Assembly (NCBI GenBank): GCA_036493735.1
Contig: DASXPH010000090.1
Location: forward strand, 124,001-188,000
DNA: 64,000 bases
Source of the DNA: AG2 sp036493735
GTDB taxonomy: Bacteria; Gemmatimonadota; Gemmatimonadetes; Gemmatimonadales; Gemmatimonadaceae
Reading direction: 5' to 3'
Position numbers and translations under genes: made by a program
The notes under the pieces: model-generated
Database searches by the model: none
Told to the model about the DNA's origin: nothing
What the model saw: only the letters and a program-made list of their open reading frames with translations
Shown here: positions 25,816-34,826 of the stretch, in pieces
Layout of the letters: every line of letters starts with the position of its first letter
Numbering within the stretch: position 1 is the first letter of the stretch

Positions 25816-27628
25816 GCCGGAGGAGCTGCCGCCCGCTCTCTCGTCGATGTGGAGGCTGTGCAAGTTGGGGCTGCGCTACGAGCCGAGCATGATGACGTGG
25901 TCGTTCGTCCTCGCGCTCGTTGCCGCCGTGCCGGACGCGTTGCTCGCGCTCTGGTTCAAGCTCATGGCCGACGCGATCACCGCCGGCAACACTCTCGAGC
26001 TTCGCCTAACGGCAATCGCCCTCGGCGTCTCCGCCGCGGGCACCTGGTTTCTGCGCACCGTCAGCACGCGCGTCCAACGACGCTTCCGCGACAGGGTGAC
26101 GATCGCCCTCGAGGCGCACGTCGGACGATTGCAGGCAAGCATCGGGACGATCGCCCATCAGGAGGTGCCCGAGTATCTCGATCGCATTGCCATGCTCCGG
26201 GACCAGGTGTTCGTGCTCGACCACATGTACATGGCGGTGTTCTCGATGGCGGGCTGGATTCTACGGCTTGTCGTCACCGTCGCACTGCTTGCCTCGGTCC
26301 ACCCCGTGCTCGGCTTGCTCGTCCTCTTCGCGCTGGCGCCCCTGTTCACCGCGACCTGGCGCCCCGGACGCGAGCGCGCGGCGCAGGAAAGGGCCGCACC
26401 CTTCAATCGACTCGCGCGACATCTCTTCGCGACCGCGACCACCGCGCCTGCCGCGAAGGAGGTACGCCTAACGGGAATCGGCGCGCTGTTGGCGCGCGAC
26501 CGCCGAGCGGCCTGGGAGTCTGGCCATGCCCCGATTGCGGCGGCGCGGTGGGGCTCGATGCGATGGCATGCGGCAGCGTGGGCGCTCTTCGCTGCGGCCT
26601 ACACCGGCGCGGTGGTGTTCGTCTCCGTCGGTTTGCACGGCTCCGTCGGCGCCGTGCTACTCGTACTCGCTGCCGGTGGCAGGCTTTCCGCATACGTCAG
26701 TGCCACCGTTGGCGAGCTCGGATTTCTGCGCGGGTTCTGGGTGTATGGCGCGCGCCGTCTCGCCTGGCTCGAGGACTACGCCGCCTCGCTCGCGTCGACG
26801 GCAAACGTCACTGCGCCCGAACGTCTCACGCAAGGCATTCGCTTCGATCACGTTTCGTTCGCGTATCCAGGCACGACCAAGCTTGCGCTCGACGACGTCA
26901 GTCTCGGCTTGCCCGCCGGCTCTGTGGTCGCGGTGGTGGGCGAGAACGGAGCGGGGAAGAGCACGCTCGTCAAGCTGCTCGCGAAGATGTACGAACCGAC
27001 CGCCGGCCAGATTCTGATCGACGGCACGCCGCTGTCTCGCATCACTGCCGAATCCTGGCGAACGAAGCTTGCCGGCGCCTTTCAGGATTTCTTTCGTTTC
27101 GAGCTGCGCGCGCGTTACACGGTCGGCCTGGGTGACGTGCCACGCCTCGAGGACGCTCCCGCCGTGACAACGGCCGTTGCGCGCGCGGGCGCCGAGGACG
27201 TCATTGAGCGGTTAGGCAGCGGCCTCGAGACCCAGCTGGGCCCAACGTGGCCAGGCGGAGTGGACGTGAGCTTCGGGCAGTGGCAGAAGCTCGCGCTTTC
27301 ACGCGGGTTCATGCGCGACCGCCCGCTGCTCCTCGCCCTGGACGAGCCGACGGCGGCGCTCGATTCGGAGACGGAGCACGCGCTCTTCGAACGCTACGCC
27401 GCCGCCGCACGCAACGGGGAGGGACGCGTAACGATTCTCGTTTCGCATCGCTTCTCGACCGTGCGGATGGCCGAGTTGATCGTCGTGCTGCAGGGCGCGC
27501 GCGTCGCCGAGGTCGGATCGCACGATGAGCTCATGGCGCGCCGCGGCATCTACGCGGAGCTCTACGGCATTCAGGCCGCGGCGTACCGCACGGTGTTGAA
27601 TCCCGGGACCAGTATTGCGTCGCGTTAA
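25799..27628 (+). CDS. ABC exporter half-transporter (subfamily B), second subunit with altered signature
   Basis: A 609-aa protein with a permease domain followed by an ATPase. Walker A is GENGAGKST at about 380, Walker B is LLALDEPTAALD, and the H-loop is VSHRFSTVR. The signature reads VSFGQWQK (about 488) instead of LSGGQ, so the second Gly is kept but the first is Phe. Asymmetric signatures are usual in heterodimeric ABC exporters, where one ATP site is degenerate. It is translationally coupled to the preceding subunit. It is convergent with the alpha/beta hydrolase gene 11 bp downstream. Confidence 0.92.
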   Translation: MTSSRKPEELPPALSSMWRLCKLGLRYEPSMMTWSFVLALVAAVPDALLALWFKLMADAITAGNTLELRLTAIALGVSAAGTWFLRTVSTRVQRRFRDRVTIALEAHVGRLQASIGTIAHQEVPEYLDRIAMLRDQVFVLDHMYMAVFSMAGWILRLVVTVALLASVHPVLGLLVLFALAPLFTATWRPGRERAAQERAAPFNRLARHLFATATTAPAAKEVRLTGIGALLARDRRAAWESGHAPIAAARWGSMRWHAAAWALFAAAYTGAVVFVSVGLHGSVGAVLLVLAAGGRLSAYVSATVGELGFLRGFWVYGARRLAWLEDYAASLASTANVTAPERLTQGIRFDHVSFAYPGTTKLALDDVSLGLPAGSVVAVVGENGAGKSTLVKLLAKMYEPTAGQILIDGTPLSRITAESWRTKLAGAFQDFFRFELRARYTVGLGDVPRLEDAPAVTTAVARAGAEDVIERLGSGLETQLGPTWPGGVDVSFGQWQKLALSRGFMRDRPLLLALDEPTAALDSETEHALFERYAAAARNGEGRVTILVSHRFSTVRMAELIVVLQGARVAEVGSHDELMARRGIYAELYGIQAAAYRTVLNPGTSIASR

Positions 27629-27639
27629 TTGAGTTCAAC

Positions 27640-28443
27640 TCACGGCGTATCGAGGAATGGAATAGCCAACCGTGCCACCGCGTCGGTCGCGAGTACGTTG
27701 TAGTGCGTCGTGCCAGGCATGATCGCCAGCTCACGGCCCGGCGGCCGCAACGAGCCGTCGAGCCCTGCGTCGCGCTGACCGCCACCCAACAGCTGCCAAA
27801 ACTCGAGGATGTGCGCGGGCGTCACGGAGTCGGCGTCCGCGAACACGAGCAGGATAGGCGCGGAGATACGCGAGACATTGGCGGACCAATCGTACTTCAT
27901 GCGCTCCATCTCGCCGACCTTCGCGAAGAGCGTGCGCCAGTTGACCTGCGGATACATCTGCGCGAGGGGCGATTTCTCGAGCATGGCGCCGCTCTCCGGC
28001 CCCATGTGCTCGAACGCGGCCTGCACCTCCGGGAAGAATCCGCTGCTCTTGATCTGCCGCGAGATGATCACGAGGCGCCGAACCCTTTCCGGGTGTCGAA
28101 ACGCTATCTGCAGCGCCACGCCACCGCCGAGCGAGTAACCCATGATGTCCGCGCGCTGGATGTTCAGGTGAACGAGCAACGCTGCGATGTCGTCGGCCAT
28201 ATGCTCGTAACGCAACGGGCGATCGATGTCGACGGTACGGCCGTGTCCCTGGAGCTCGACGGCGATGATGCGCCGGCCCTGCGCCAGCGTCGGGAGGTTT
28301 GGCCCGAACATGGCAATTCCGCCGACCCCGCCGTGCAGCAACACGAGGGGGACCTTTCCGTGCGGCTCTCCGTGAATCTCGTAATACAGCTGTAGTCCGT
28401 TCACGCTGGCGTATTGCCCAGGCTCGCTGGAGGGGGGCTTCAT
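27640..28443 (-). CDS. Alpha/beta-fold hydrolase
   Basis: A 267-aa protein of the classical alpha/beta hydrolase fold. It has the HGGVGG oxyanion loop, GHGRTVDIDRP, the nucleophile elbow GYSLGGGVA, VFADADSVTP (acid) and PGTTHYNVL (catalytic His). The full triad is present. No signal peptide. ATG 28443 was chosen because the frame upstream (open to 28827) reads back into the neighbouring aldo/keto reductase gene and lacks family features. Substrate unknown. Confidence 0.88.
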   Translation of the reverse strand: MKPPSSEPGQYASVNGLQLYYEIHGEPHGKVPLVLLHGGVGGIAMFGPNLPTLAQGRRIIAVELQGHGRTVDIDRPLRYEHMADDIAALLVHLNIQRADIMGYSLGGGVALQIAFRHPERVRRLVIISRQIKSSGFFPEVQAAFEHMGPESGAMLEKSPLAQMYPQVNWRTLFAKVGEMERMKYDWSANVSRISAPILLVFADADSVTPAHILEFWQLLGGGQRDAGLDGSLRPPGRELAIMPGTTHYNVLATDAVARLAIPFLDTP

Positions 28444-28659
28444 CGTTAGGTGAATGGGTGATGGAGTCCGCGGCGGTCGCTCTCGCTCGCGGCTATCGTA
28501 TGCTCCACGTAAGCTTGCGTTTTGTTGACGTCGATGCAAATCGATCGCGCGTCGATGCCCGGTGCCTCGGGTTGCGCGGAGACCCAGGCCGGGTAGGTTG
28601 GACGCCGCAAGCGTAATTTCAGCAAGCGTCACATTGAGGGCTGCTTTCCCGGAGACCGA

Positions 28660-29649
28660 ATGACGAGCCCAAGTCGATACGATGCGATGACCTTTCGCCG
28701 CTGCGGACGGAGCGGCATTCTCCTGCCCATCGTCTCGCTCGGGCTGTGGCACAATTTCGGGAGCGTCGATCCATTCGAGGAAGCACGCTCCATGGTGCTC
28801 CGCGCCTTCGATCGCGGCGTCTCCCATTTCGATCTCGCCAACAACTACGGACCCGAGCCGGGATCAGCCGAAGAGACGTTCGGACGCATTCTCGCGCGCG
28901 ACCTTCGCGATCATCGCGACGAGTTGATCATCTCCACCAAAGCCGGCTGGCGGATGTGGCCCGGCCCGTACGGGGAGTTTGGCTCGCGGAAGTATCTCAT
29001 CGCCAGCCTCGATCAGAGTCTCAAGCGCATGGGCATCCCGTACGTGGACATCTTCTACTCGCATCGGCCAGATCCAGACACGCCGCTCGAGGAGACGATG
29101 GGCGCGCTCGACTTCGCCGTCCGAAGCGGACGCGCACTCTACGTCGGAATCTCGAGCTACTCGGCGGACGAGACGCGACGCGCCGCCGAAATTCTCGACG
29201 ATCTTGGCACACCCTGTCTCATCCATCAGCCGCGCTATAGCATGTTCGACCGTTGGATCGAGAAGGATCTTCTCGACGTTCTCGCGAAGCGCGGTATCGG
29301 CTGCATCGTATTCTCGCCGCTCGCGCAGGGATTGTTGACGAACCGCTACCTGCGCGACATCCCGCCTGACTCGCGCGCCGGCAAGCCGCACGGGTTTCTG
29401 AGACCTAACGAGATCACCCCGGAGCGCCGCGCCCAGATCGTCGCGCTCAACGAGCTCGCCGCCGATCGCGGGCAGAGTCTCGCTCAACTGGCGATTACGT
29501 GGGTGCTGCGCCACGCGGCCGTGACGTCGGCGTTGATTGGCGCGAGCCGCGTCGCGCAGCTCGACGACAACCTCGACGCCATCACCGCTCCAGCGCTGAG
29601 CAAGGATGAGCTGAAGCGGATCGACGAAATACTGGTGCGTGACGCGTGA
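28660..29649 (+). CDS. Aldo/keto reductase
   Basis: A 329-aa NADPH-dependent oxidoreductase close to the L-glyceraldehyde-3-phosphate reductase (YghZ/Gpr) branch. It begins MTSPSRYDAMTFRRCGRSG, and has FDLANNYGPEPGSAEE (catalytic Tyr), STKAGW (Lys), YVDIFYSHRPD (His), and IGASRVAQLDDN (cofactor phosphate). RBS GGAGA. It probably reduces small aldehydes; methylglyoxal is a common substrate for this branch. It is convergent with the aminotransferase gene across a repeat hairpin. Confidence 0.93.
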   Translation: MTSPSRYDAMTFRRCGRSGILLPIVSLGLWHNFGSVDPFEEARSMVLRAFDRGVSHFDLANNYGPEPGSAEETFGRILARDLRDHRDELIISTKAGWRMWPGPYGEFGSRKYLIASLDQSLKRMGIPYVDIFYSHRPDPDTPLEETMGALDFAVRSGRALYVGISSYSADETRRAAEILDDLGTPCLIHQPRYSMFDRWIEKDLLDVLAKRGIGCIVFSPLAQGLLTNRYLRDIPPDSRAGKPHGFLRPNEITPERRAQIVALNELAADRGQSLAQLAITWVLRHAAVTSALIGASRVAQLDDNLDAITAPALSKDELKRIDEILVRDA

Positions 29650-29731
29650 CGCGTGGTGCGTGGTGCGTGGTGCGTGGAGTTCTGAGCTTCGAGCAGCTAG
29701 CGCGCCACGCTTCACCCGTCACGCGCCACGC
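29640..29731. repeat. Inverted heptanucleotide array between convergent genes (GTGGTGC unit)
   Basis: Tandem GTGACGC/GTGGTGC copies starting in the last codons of the aldo/keto reductase are mirrored by CGCCACGCTTCACCCGTCACGCGCCACGCC before the aminotransferase stop. The placement and symmetry suit a bidirectional terminator. Confidence 0.8.
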
Positions 29732-30970
29732 CTACATCAGTGCTTCTCTGAGCAGCACGCTTCCCTCGCGCACCATCGCCGAATCGCAGCTGTAGGCAAA
29801 GCGCAGCGCGTCGACGCAGGTCTCGCCGAAGGCCTCGCCCGGTGCGGAGCCGATGCCCTGGTCGGCAAGGAGCGTCGCCAGCGCGTCGGCGTCCTTGACC
29901 TCGAGCCGCTCGTACACCGACGAATCCAGCTCGGCCCAGATGTAGAAGGCGCCTCGTGGAACAAAGGGACGGACGCCGGGAATCCCCGTCAGGGCGCGCA
30001 ACAGGATGTCGCGGCGCTCGTGATACGTATCGCGCATCTCGTGGATGTGCTTGTCGCTGCCCGTCACCGCGGCGAGAGCGGCCCACTGCGCCACGCTGTT
30101 CACGCCGTTGATCGTGCAGCGGAGCAGCTTCGGGATGCGGTCGTGCAGCGCCGGGTGGCGTGTCACGATGTACCCGGTGCGCAGCCCCGCCATCGCATGG
30201 CTCTTCGAGAATGAGAAGATGCTCACTACGCGCGTATCGGTCGGCGCCGCCAGAGAGCCGATCGAGTGATGCACGTGCGGCGCGTAGATCACGTCCTCGT
30301 ATGCCTCGTCCGAGACGACCCACAACTTCTTTCTCTCCGCGAGCGCCAGGATGTGGCCGAGTGTCTCGCGCGACAGCACCGCGCCCGTCGGGTTGTGCGG
30401 CGTGTTGAGGAAGATGGTCGTCGTCCGCGGCGTGATCGCGGCTTCGATATCCTCGACCCGATAGGCGTAGTCGTCCTCGACCCGAAGGGGCACACCCACC
30501 GGCACACCACCGGCGAGGCGGATGTTCTCCGCGACCTCGGTCCACATCGGATCGGGGATGATGACTTCGTCGCCCGGTCCAAGGAGCGAGCCGAAGGCGA
30601 CGTAGAGCGCGTGCATCGCGCCGTTGGTGAGGAAAATGTCCCCGGCCGTCGTATTCGTCAGGTGATTTTTCTGTGAAACCTTCTCTGCCAGCGCGCGCCG
30701 GAGCTCGGGGATGCCGTTGTTCGGGACGTAATGCGTCTTGCCGGCCAGCGCCGCCTGGGTGATGGCGTCGAGCACGTGCGCGGGGGGCGCGAAGCTCGGA
30801 TCGCCCGACTCGAATCGGTAGACTCGCTTGCCCGCGGCCTGCGCGACGAGGAGCCGCTCACGGATCTGTACGATCTTCCCGAGGGAAACCTGGTCGAGGG
30901 GGTGGGCAGGAGCTGGGGCAGGTGAGGCAGTACGAGACGCAACGGCATCGGGCGCAGCGCTGGGTGGCAT
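29732..30970 (-). CDS. PLP-dependent class I aminotransferase
   Basis: A 412-aa fold-type I aminotransferase, close to aspartate aminotransferases. Visible are ESGDPSFAPP, GKTHYVPNNGIPELR, LTNGAMHALY (PLP phosphate), LNTPHNPTGAV, VVSDEAYED (Asp and Tyr), FSFSKSHAMAGLRTGY (PLP Lys in SKSHA) and RFAYSC with the substrate-binding Arg. The substrate specificity cannot be assigned from this. The ATG at 30970 fits the family start; an upstream TTG frame reaches 31099. Confidence 0.92.
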   Translation of the reverse strand: MPPSAAPDAVASRTASPAPAPAHPLDQVSLGKIVQIRERLLVAQAAGKRVYRFESGDPSFAPPAHVLDAITQAALAGKTHYVPNNGIPELRRALAEKVSQKNHLTNTTAGDIFLTNGAMHALYVAFGSLLGPGDEVIIPDPMWTEVAENIRLAGGVPVGVPLRVEDDYAYRVEDIEAAITPRTTTIFLNTPHNPTGAVLSRETLGHILALAERKKLWVVSDEAYEDVIYAPHVHHSIGSLAAPTDTRVVSIFSFSKSHAMAGLRTGYIVTRHPALHDRIPKLLRCTINGVNSVAQWAALAAVTGSDKHIHEMRDTYHERRDILLRALTGIPGVRPFVPRGAFYIWAELDSSVYERLEVKDADALATLLADQGIGSAPGEAFGETCVDALRFAYSCDSAMVREGSVLLREALM

Positions 30971-31182
30971 TAGGGCCTCGGTTAATGGTCGGGGGAGTGT
31001 AGCGGGATTCCTGCATCGCGCGCAAGACTTCAGGGCCAGACATTGGCTCTTTCGCCGGTTTTTGGGCTGACTGTCCGCCAAATTCTGCAAAGACTGCAAT
31101 TTTTTCTTGACAGAAGGTTCATCGATCAGCAGCTTTCAACCCGTGTTTTTCTCGGGCTGCCCCACCTTCTCTAGTGAGGAGC

Positions 31183-31584
31183 ATGAAGCTCATTACCGCG
31201 CTCATTCGCCCTGACCGGTTACGGGAGGTCAAGGAGGCGCTGTTCAGGGTCGGTGTAACGGGGATGACGCTGTCGCGCGTCAGTGGACACGGCGGCGAAC
31301 GGGAGATCATAGAACATTATCGCGGCTCGGCCCTCGTCGTCGAGTTCCGCGAAAAAATCAAGATCGAGGCAGCCGTCTCGGAGCCGTTCGTCGACCCGAC
31401 GATTCGCGCGATCATTTCCGCGGCGCGAACGGGCGAAGTGGGAGACGGCAAGATCTTCGTGCAGGAGCTCGACCGCGTGATTCGCATTCGCACGGGGGAG
31501 TGCGATGTCGCCGCGCTCACGCCGGTCACGGCGGAGATGGTGCAGGCGCGCGCGCGTCAGGTGCAGCTCGAGGAGGCTTCATGA
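31183..31584 (+). CDS. glnB: Nitrogen regulatory protein P-II
   Basis: A 133-aa PII protein, slightly longer than the usual 112. It starts MKLITALIRPDRLREVKEAL, and has the YRG of the T-loop, KIKIEAAV, and the ATP-binding segment AARTGEVGDGKIFV with RIRTGE. The T-loop is unusual: GHGGEREIIEHYRG, with Glu where Gln39 and Arg where Lys40 are common, though the Tyr preceding RG is kept. RBS GTGAGGAGC. It overlaps amtB by 4 bp (ATGA), the standard coupling of PII with the ammonium channel it gates. A TTGACA at 31107 could be a -35 box. Confidence 0.93.
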   Translation: MKLITALIRPDRLREVKEALFRVGVTGMTLSRVSGHGGEREIIEHYRGSALVVEFREKIKIEAAVSEPFVDPTIRAIISAARTGEVGDGKIFVQELDRVIRIRTGECDVAALTPVTAEMVQARARQVQLEEAS

Positions 31585-32897
31585 ACACGGCTATTTCCGC
31601 GGGCGATACGGCGTGGGTGCTCACCAGCACTGCCCTCGTGATGTTGATGGTGCCCGGGCTCGCGCTGTTCTATGGAGGTCTCGTCCGGCAGAAGAACGCA
31701 CTCAACACGTTCATGATGAGCCTGAGCGCGCTCGGCATCGTCTCGGTACAGTGGGTGCTGGGCGGCTACTCGATCGCTTTCGGCCCCGGCTCGTCATGGC
31801 TCGGCAACCTGGCGTGGTGGGGGCTGGGTGGCGTCGGTGCCGCGCCTAACGCTGCGTACGCGAGCACCATTCCGCATCTCGCCTTCGCGGCCTTTCAGGC
31901 GATGTTCGCGGCCATCACCGTGGCGCTCATCTCCGGCGCCGTCGTCGAGCGGCTGCGCTTCTCGGCGTACCTGCTGTTCGTGCTTGCCTGGACGACGCTG
32001 GTGTACGACCCGCTTGCGCACTGGGTCTGGGGCGCCAACGGCTGGCTGCATGCATTGGGTGCGCTGGACTTTGCCGGTGGCACCGTCGTGCACGTGAGCG
32101 CAGGCACCGCGGCGCTCGTCGCGGCGATCATGCTCGGCCAGCGCCGAGCGATCGCGCGCGGCGCACTCGTGCCACACAACGTGCCGTTCACTCTGCTTGG
32201 TGCCGGCCTCCTCTGGTTCGGCTGGTTCGGTTTCAACGCCGGCTCGGCGTTAGGCGCGTCGGCGGTGGCCGTGAACGCGTTCGTGACGACGCACACCGCC
32301 GCGGCAGCCGCGCTCAGCGCGTGGCTGCTCCTCGATCTGTGGCGGAATGGACGCACCACGGCCGTGGGGGCCGCGACCGGTGCCGTCGTGGGACTCGTCG
32401 CCATCACCCCGGCCGCCGGCTTCGTCACGCCGCGCGCTGCGCTCGCCATTGGCGCGCTCGCCGCCGGATGCAGCTACGCCGCCATGCAACTGCGGAGTCG
32501 CACCCGCATCGACGACGCGCTCGACGTTTTCGCGTGCCATGGTGTTGCCGGAATCGTCGGTGCCCTGCTTACCGGGGTCTTCGCAACGACGAGCGTGAAC
32601 GCCGCTGGCGCGAACGGGTTGCTCGCGGGGAACGCCGCGCAGCTCGGTGTGCAGGCGATCGCCGTCCTGGCGACGATGCTTCTCTCCGGCGGCCTAACGG
32701 CAGCCATCATTGTAGCGCTGCGGGCCATCATGGCCATCCGCGCGACGCTGCAGGACGAGCTGGCTGGCCTGGATGCGAGTGATCACGGCGAGGAGGCCTA
32801 CCACACAGGCGACCTCGGCGCGCTCGCTGGCGGTGCGCCGTTGAGCGGCGTGATCCTGATTCAGGACGAGGAGGAGTTGGCTGCCACGGCGGCCTAG
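31581..32897 (+). CDS. amtB: Ammonium transporter
   Basis: A 438-aa Amt-family channel with about 11 helices. It has VPGLALFYGGLVRQKN, the GALDFAGGTVVHVSAGTAAL signature with the first pore His, FGFNAGSALGA and CHGVAG with the second pore His. The final 60 residues form a cytoplasmic tail. It conducts ammonium across the inner membrane, gated by the PII protein encoded just upstream. Confidence 0.96.
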   Translation: MNTAISAGDTAWVLTSTALVMLMVPGLALFYGGLVRQKNALNTFMMSLSALGIVSVQWVLGGYSIAFGPGSSWLGNLAWWGLGGVGAAPNAAYASTIPHLAFAAFQAMFAAITVALISGAVVERLRFSAYLLFVLAWTTLVYDPLAHWVWGANGWLHALGALDFAGGTVVHVSAGTAALVAAIMLGQRRAIARGALVPHNVPFTLLGAGLLWFGWFGFNAGSALGASAVAVNAFVTTHTAAAAALSAWLLLDLWRNGRTTAVGAATGAVVGLVAITPAAGFVTPRAALAIGALAAGCSYAAMQLRSRTRIDDALDVFACHGVAGIVGALLTGVFATTSVNAAGANGLLAGNAAQLGVQAIAVLATMLLSGGLTAAIIVALRAIMAIRATLQDELAGLDASDHGEEAYHTGDLGALAGGAPLSGVILIQDEEELAATAA

Positions 32898-32947
32898 GAC
32901 GGTGGTCGGTGGTCGGTGGTCGGTGATCACCGTCCACCGTCCACCGT
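32896..32947. repeat. Inverted heptanucleotide array after amtB (GGTCGGT unit)
   Basis: GGTGGTCGGTGGTCGGTGG followed by CACCGTCCACCGTCCACCG: tandem copies with a mirrored arm beginning at the amtB stop codon. It probably ends the glnB-amtB transcript before the NarL-type regulator. Confidence 0.8.
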
Positions 32948-33047
32948 AGGAAATCGCCCTACTGAATTTCAAGCAGAACCTGACGGCGTCTTCCCCTCGT
33001 ATTCGGTATCCTCAGGCAGCGTTAGGGCACCGGCACGAGGAGGCCGT

Positions 33048-33740
33048 ATGACAGGCGACACGATCCGCGTCATGCTCGCGGACGATCATCAGGTGGTGCG
33101 AACGGGTCTGCGCGCTGTACTCGGCGCGGCGAAGGACATCGTCGTGGTCGCGGAAGCCGCGAATGGCGAGGAGGCGACTGCACTTTCGGAGCGCATCCAC
33201 CCCGACGTCATCGTGATGGACGTCTCGATGGGAGAGATGGACGGCCTCGAGGCGACGCGTCGCGTACTCACCCAGGTACCGCGCCCCCGAGTGCTGATCC
33301 TGACGATGCACGACGAGGAGGAGTATCTCGCGGAGGCGCTCAGGGCCGGCGCGGCTGGCTATCTTGTGAAGAGCGCGGCGCATCACGAGCTCGTGACGGC
33401 TGTGCGCGCTGTCGCTTACGGCGAGATCTACGTTCGTCCATCTGCCGCACAGGTGCTCGCGAAGCGGATGCGGAGCTATACCGCGAAGAGCAGCGATCGG
33501 GCGCGATTCGAACGCCTCACGGAACGCGAGCGCGATGTCTTACGGCTCGTCGCCGGCGGCTACAGCGCCCCGGACATCGGCGGTCAGCTCGAGATCAGTC
33601 CCAAGACAGTCGACACCTACAAGCAGCGCATCAACGAGAAGCTGGGCGTCTCGTCGCGTCCGGAATACGTGCGCTTCGCGTTACGTCTCGGCCTGCTCGT
33701 TGCCGATGCTCCCGCAGACCCGATGGAGCGGTCCGCGTGA
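33048..33740 (+). CDS. NarL/LuxR-family response regulator
   Basis: A 230-aa protein. The receiver domain has ADDH at 11-14, the phosphoacceptor Asp58 in VMDVSM, and the conserved Lys in GYLVKSAAH. A LuxR-type HTH follows (about 160-220) with LTERERDVLRLVAGG and SPKTVDTYKQRINEKLGV. RBS CACGAGGAGG. No sensor kinase is adjacent, so its partner is unknown; the orphan kinase at 22514 is the nearest candidate in the window, which is only a guess. Confidence 0.93.
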   Translation: MTGDTIRVMLADDHQVVRTGLRAVLGAAKDIVVVAEAANGEEATALSERIHPDVIVMDVSMGEMDGLEATRRVLTQVPRPRVLILTMHDEEEYLAEALRAGAAGYLVKSAAHHELVTAVRAVAYGEIYVRPSAAQVLAKRMRSYTAKSSDRARFERLTERERDVLRLVAGGYSAPDIGGQLEISPKTVDTYKQRINEKLGVSSRPEYVRFALRLGLLVADAPADPMERSA

Positions 33741-33744
33741 ACGG

Positions 33745-34635
33745 TTAGAAGCTGCTCACTGCGTACGCGCCGGCCCGCGGCGAGTGGAGGTGATAGTGAA
33801 TGACACATTGCGCCTCGCGCCCGCGCACGACGCGGCGCCCCGCGAGCGGCCCGCGCTGCGCCGTGAGGACGGTGCTCTGATACTCGCCGTCGTCGTCGTC
33901 GTAGAAGAGCACTACCCAATCGCGCGTCCTGCCAAGCTTGTGTGCCGTTCCCGAGTTCGAGAACAGCGCCGTGTAGTTCGTGTCTCCTCGCTGCGTGTGG
34001 AGCACGGGAAGCCACCGCTCGCCGTTGGGATTGAAGCGGTGCGGCGCGATCTTCGGGAGGCTTCCCTCGGCGGCGCGCTCCCGGTATTCGCGATCCACAT
34101 CGAGTAATTCGGAGATCGGCGCCGGCTCGCCGGAGCCGAGCGCCGGCACTCGCCGCCGAAGCCGCGTGGCGAGCACTTGCTGAACCGCGACAATGCGCTT
34201 GGGACCGAATCCCTGCACTTTGCGCAGCCGTCCGTCTTTTGCGGCGCGCTCCAGCTCGGATACGGACTCGATGCCTAACGAATGGTGAACGCGGTGGGCC
34301 AGCTTGCGGCCCATGCCCGGCACCGACGCGATCCGCGCGACGGCGTCGCTCTCGCCGAGGAGCCGCTCATGGAGTGCGAGTCGGCCGGTTTCGACAATTT
34401 CACAGACGGCATTCGCGAGGACGTGCGTGACGCCGGGAATGCGATCGACGCCCTCGATACCTTGCTCCCGCAGGAGCTCTGTGATTGGCCGATCGTAGGA
34501 TTGAATCGCCTGCGCCGCCTCTCGCCACGTTCGCACGCGAAGCTCACCGGCACCCTGCTGCTCGAACAGATCCGCCACGGACGCGAGGATGCGTGCGATG
34601 GCAGCGTTGCTCTTGGTGATCGGTTTCTTGTCCAT
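33745..34635 (-). CDS. PolX-like helix-hairpin-helix DNA-binding protein
   Basis: A 296-aa protein. The first 165 residues match the N-terminal 8-kDa and HhH parts of family-X DNA polymerases: SNAAIARILASVADLFEQQG, FRVRTWREAAQAIQSY-like text, GIEGVDRIPGV (first HhH), VPGMGRKLAHRVHHSLGI (second HhH), and VQGFGPKRIVAVQQVLA (third). The catalytic nucleotidyltransferase palm (DxD) and the PHP exonuclease are absent; the C-terminal 120 residues are instead a separate region (PISELLDVDREYR ... HTQRGDTNYTALFSNSGTAHKLG, and a YDDDDGEYQSTVLTA strand). It may recognise DNA ends or gaps without synthesising DNA. RBS GGAGGGGCGC. Confidence 0.75.
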   Translation of the reverse strand: MDKKPITKSNAAIARILASVADLFEQQGAGELRVRTWREAAQAIQSYDRPITELLREQGIEGVDRIPGVTHVLANAVCEIVETGRLALHERLLGESDAVARIASVPGMGRKLAHRVHHSLGIESVSELERAAKDGRLRKVQGFGPKRIVAVQQVLATRLRRRVPALGSGEPAPISELLDVDREYRERAAEGSLPKIAPHRFNPNGERWLPVLHTQRGDTNYTALFSNSGTAHKLGRTRDWVVLFYDDDDGEYQSTVLTAQRGPLAGRRVVRGREAQCVIHYHLHSPRAGAYAVSSF

Positions 34636-34826
34636 GCGCCCCTCCTCCAGCACCGAGCCCACTCGCAGAATGGCTCGCGGGAAAGCAAGGGACCATTGGC
34701 AAAACGTGCCCTGGGTGGCGTGAGGACATGTGCGGAAAAACGATCGATCAGGGAGCAGAGCAGGGCGGTGCCGTGCTCGTCGCGCCCGCGCCGGCCGAGG
34801 CTCGGTAGCCTCAGCCGATCAGCGCC

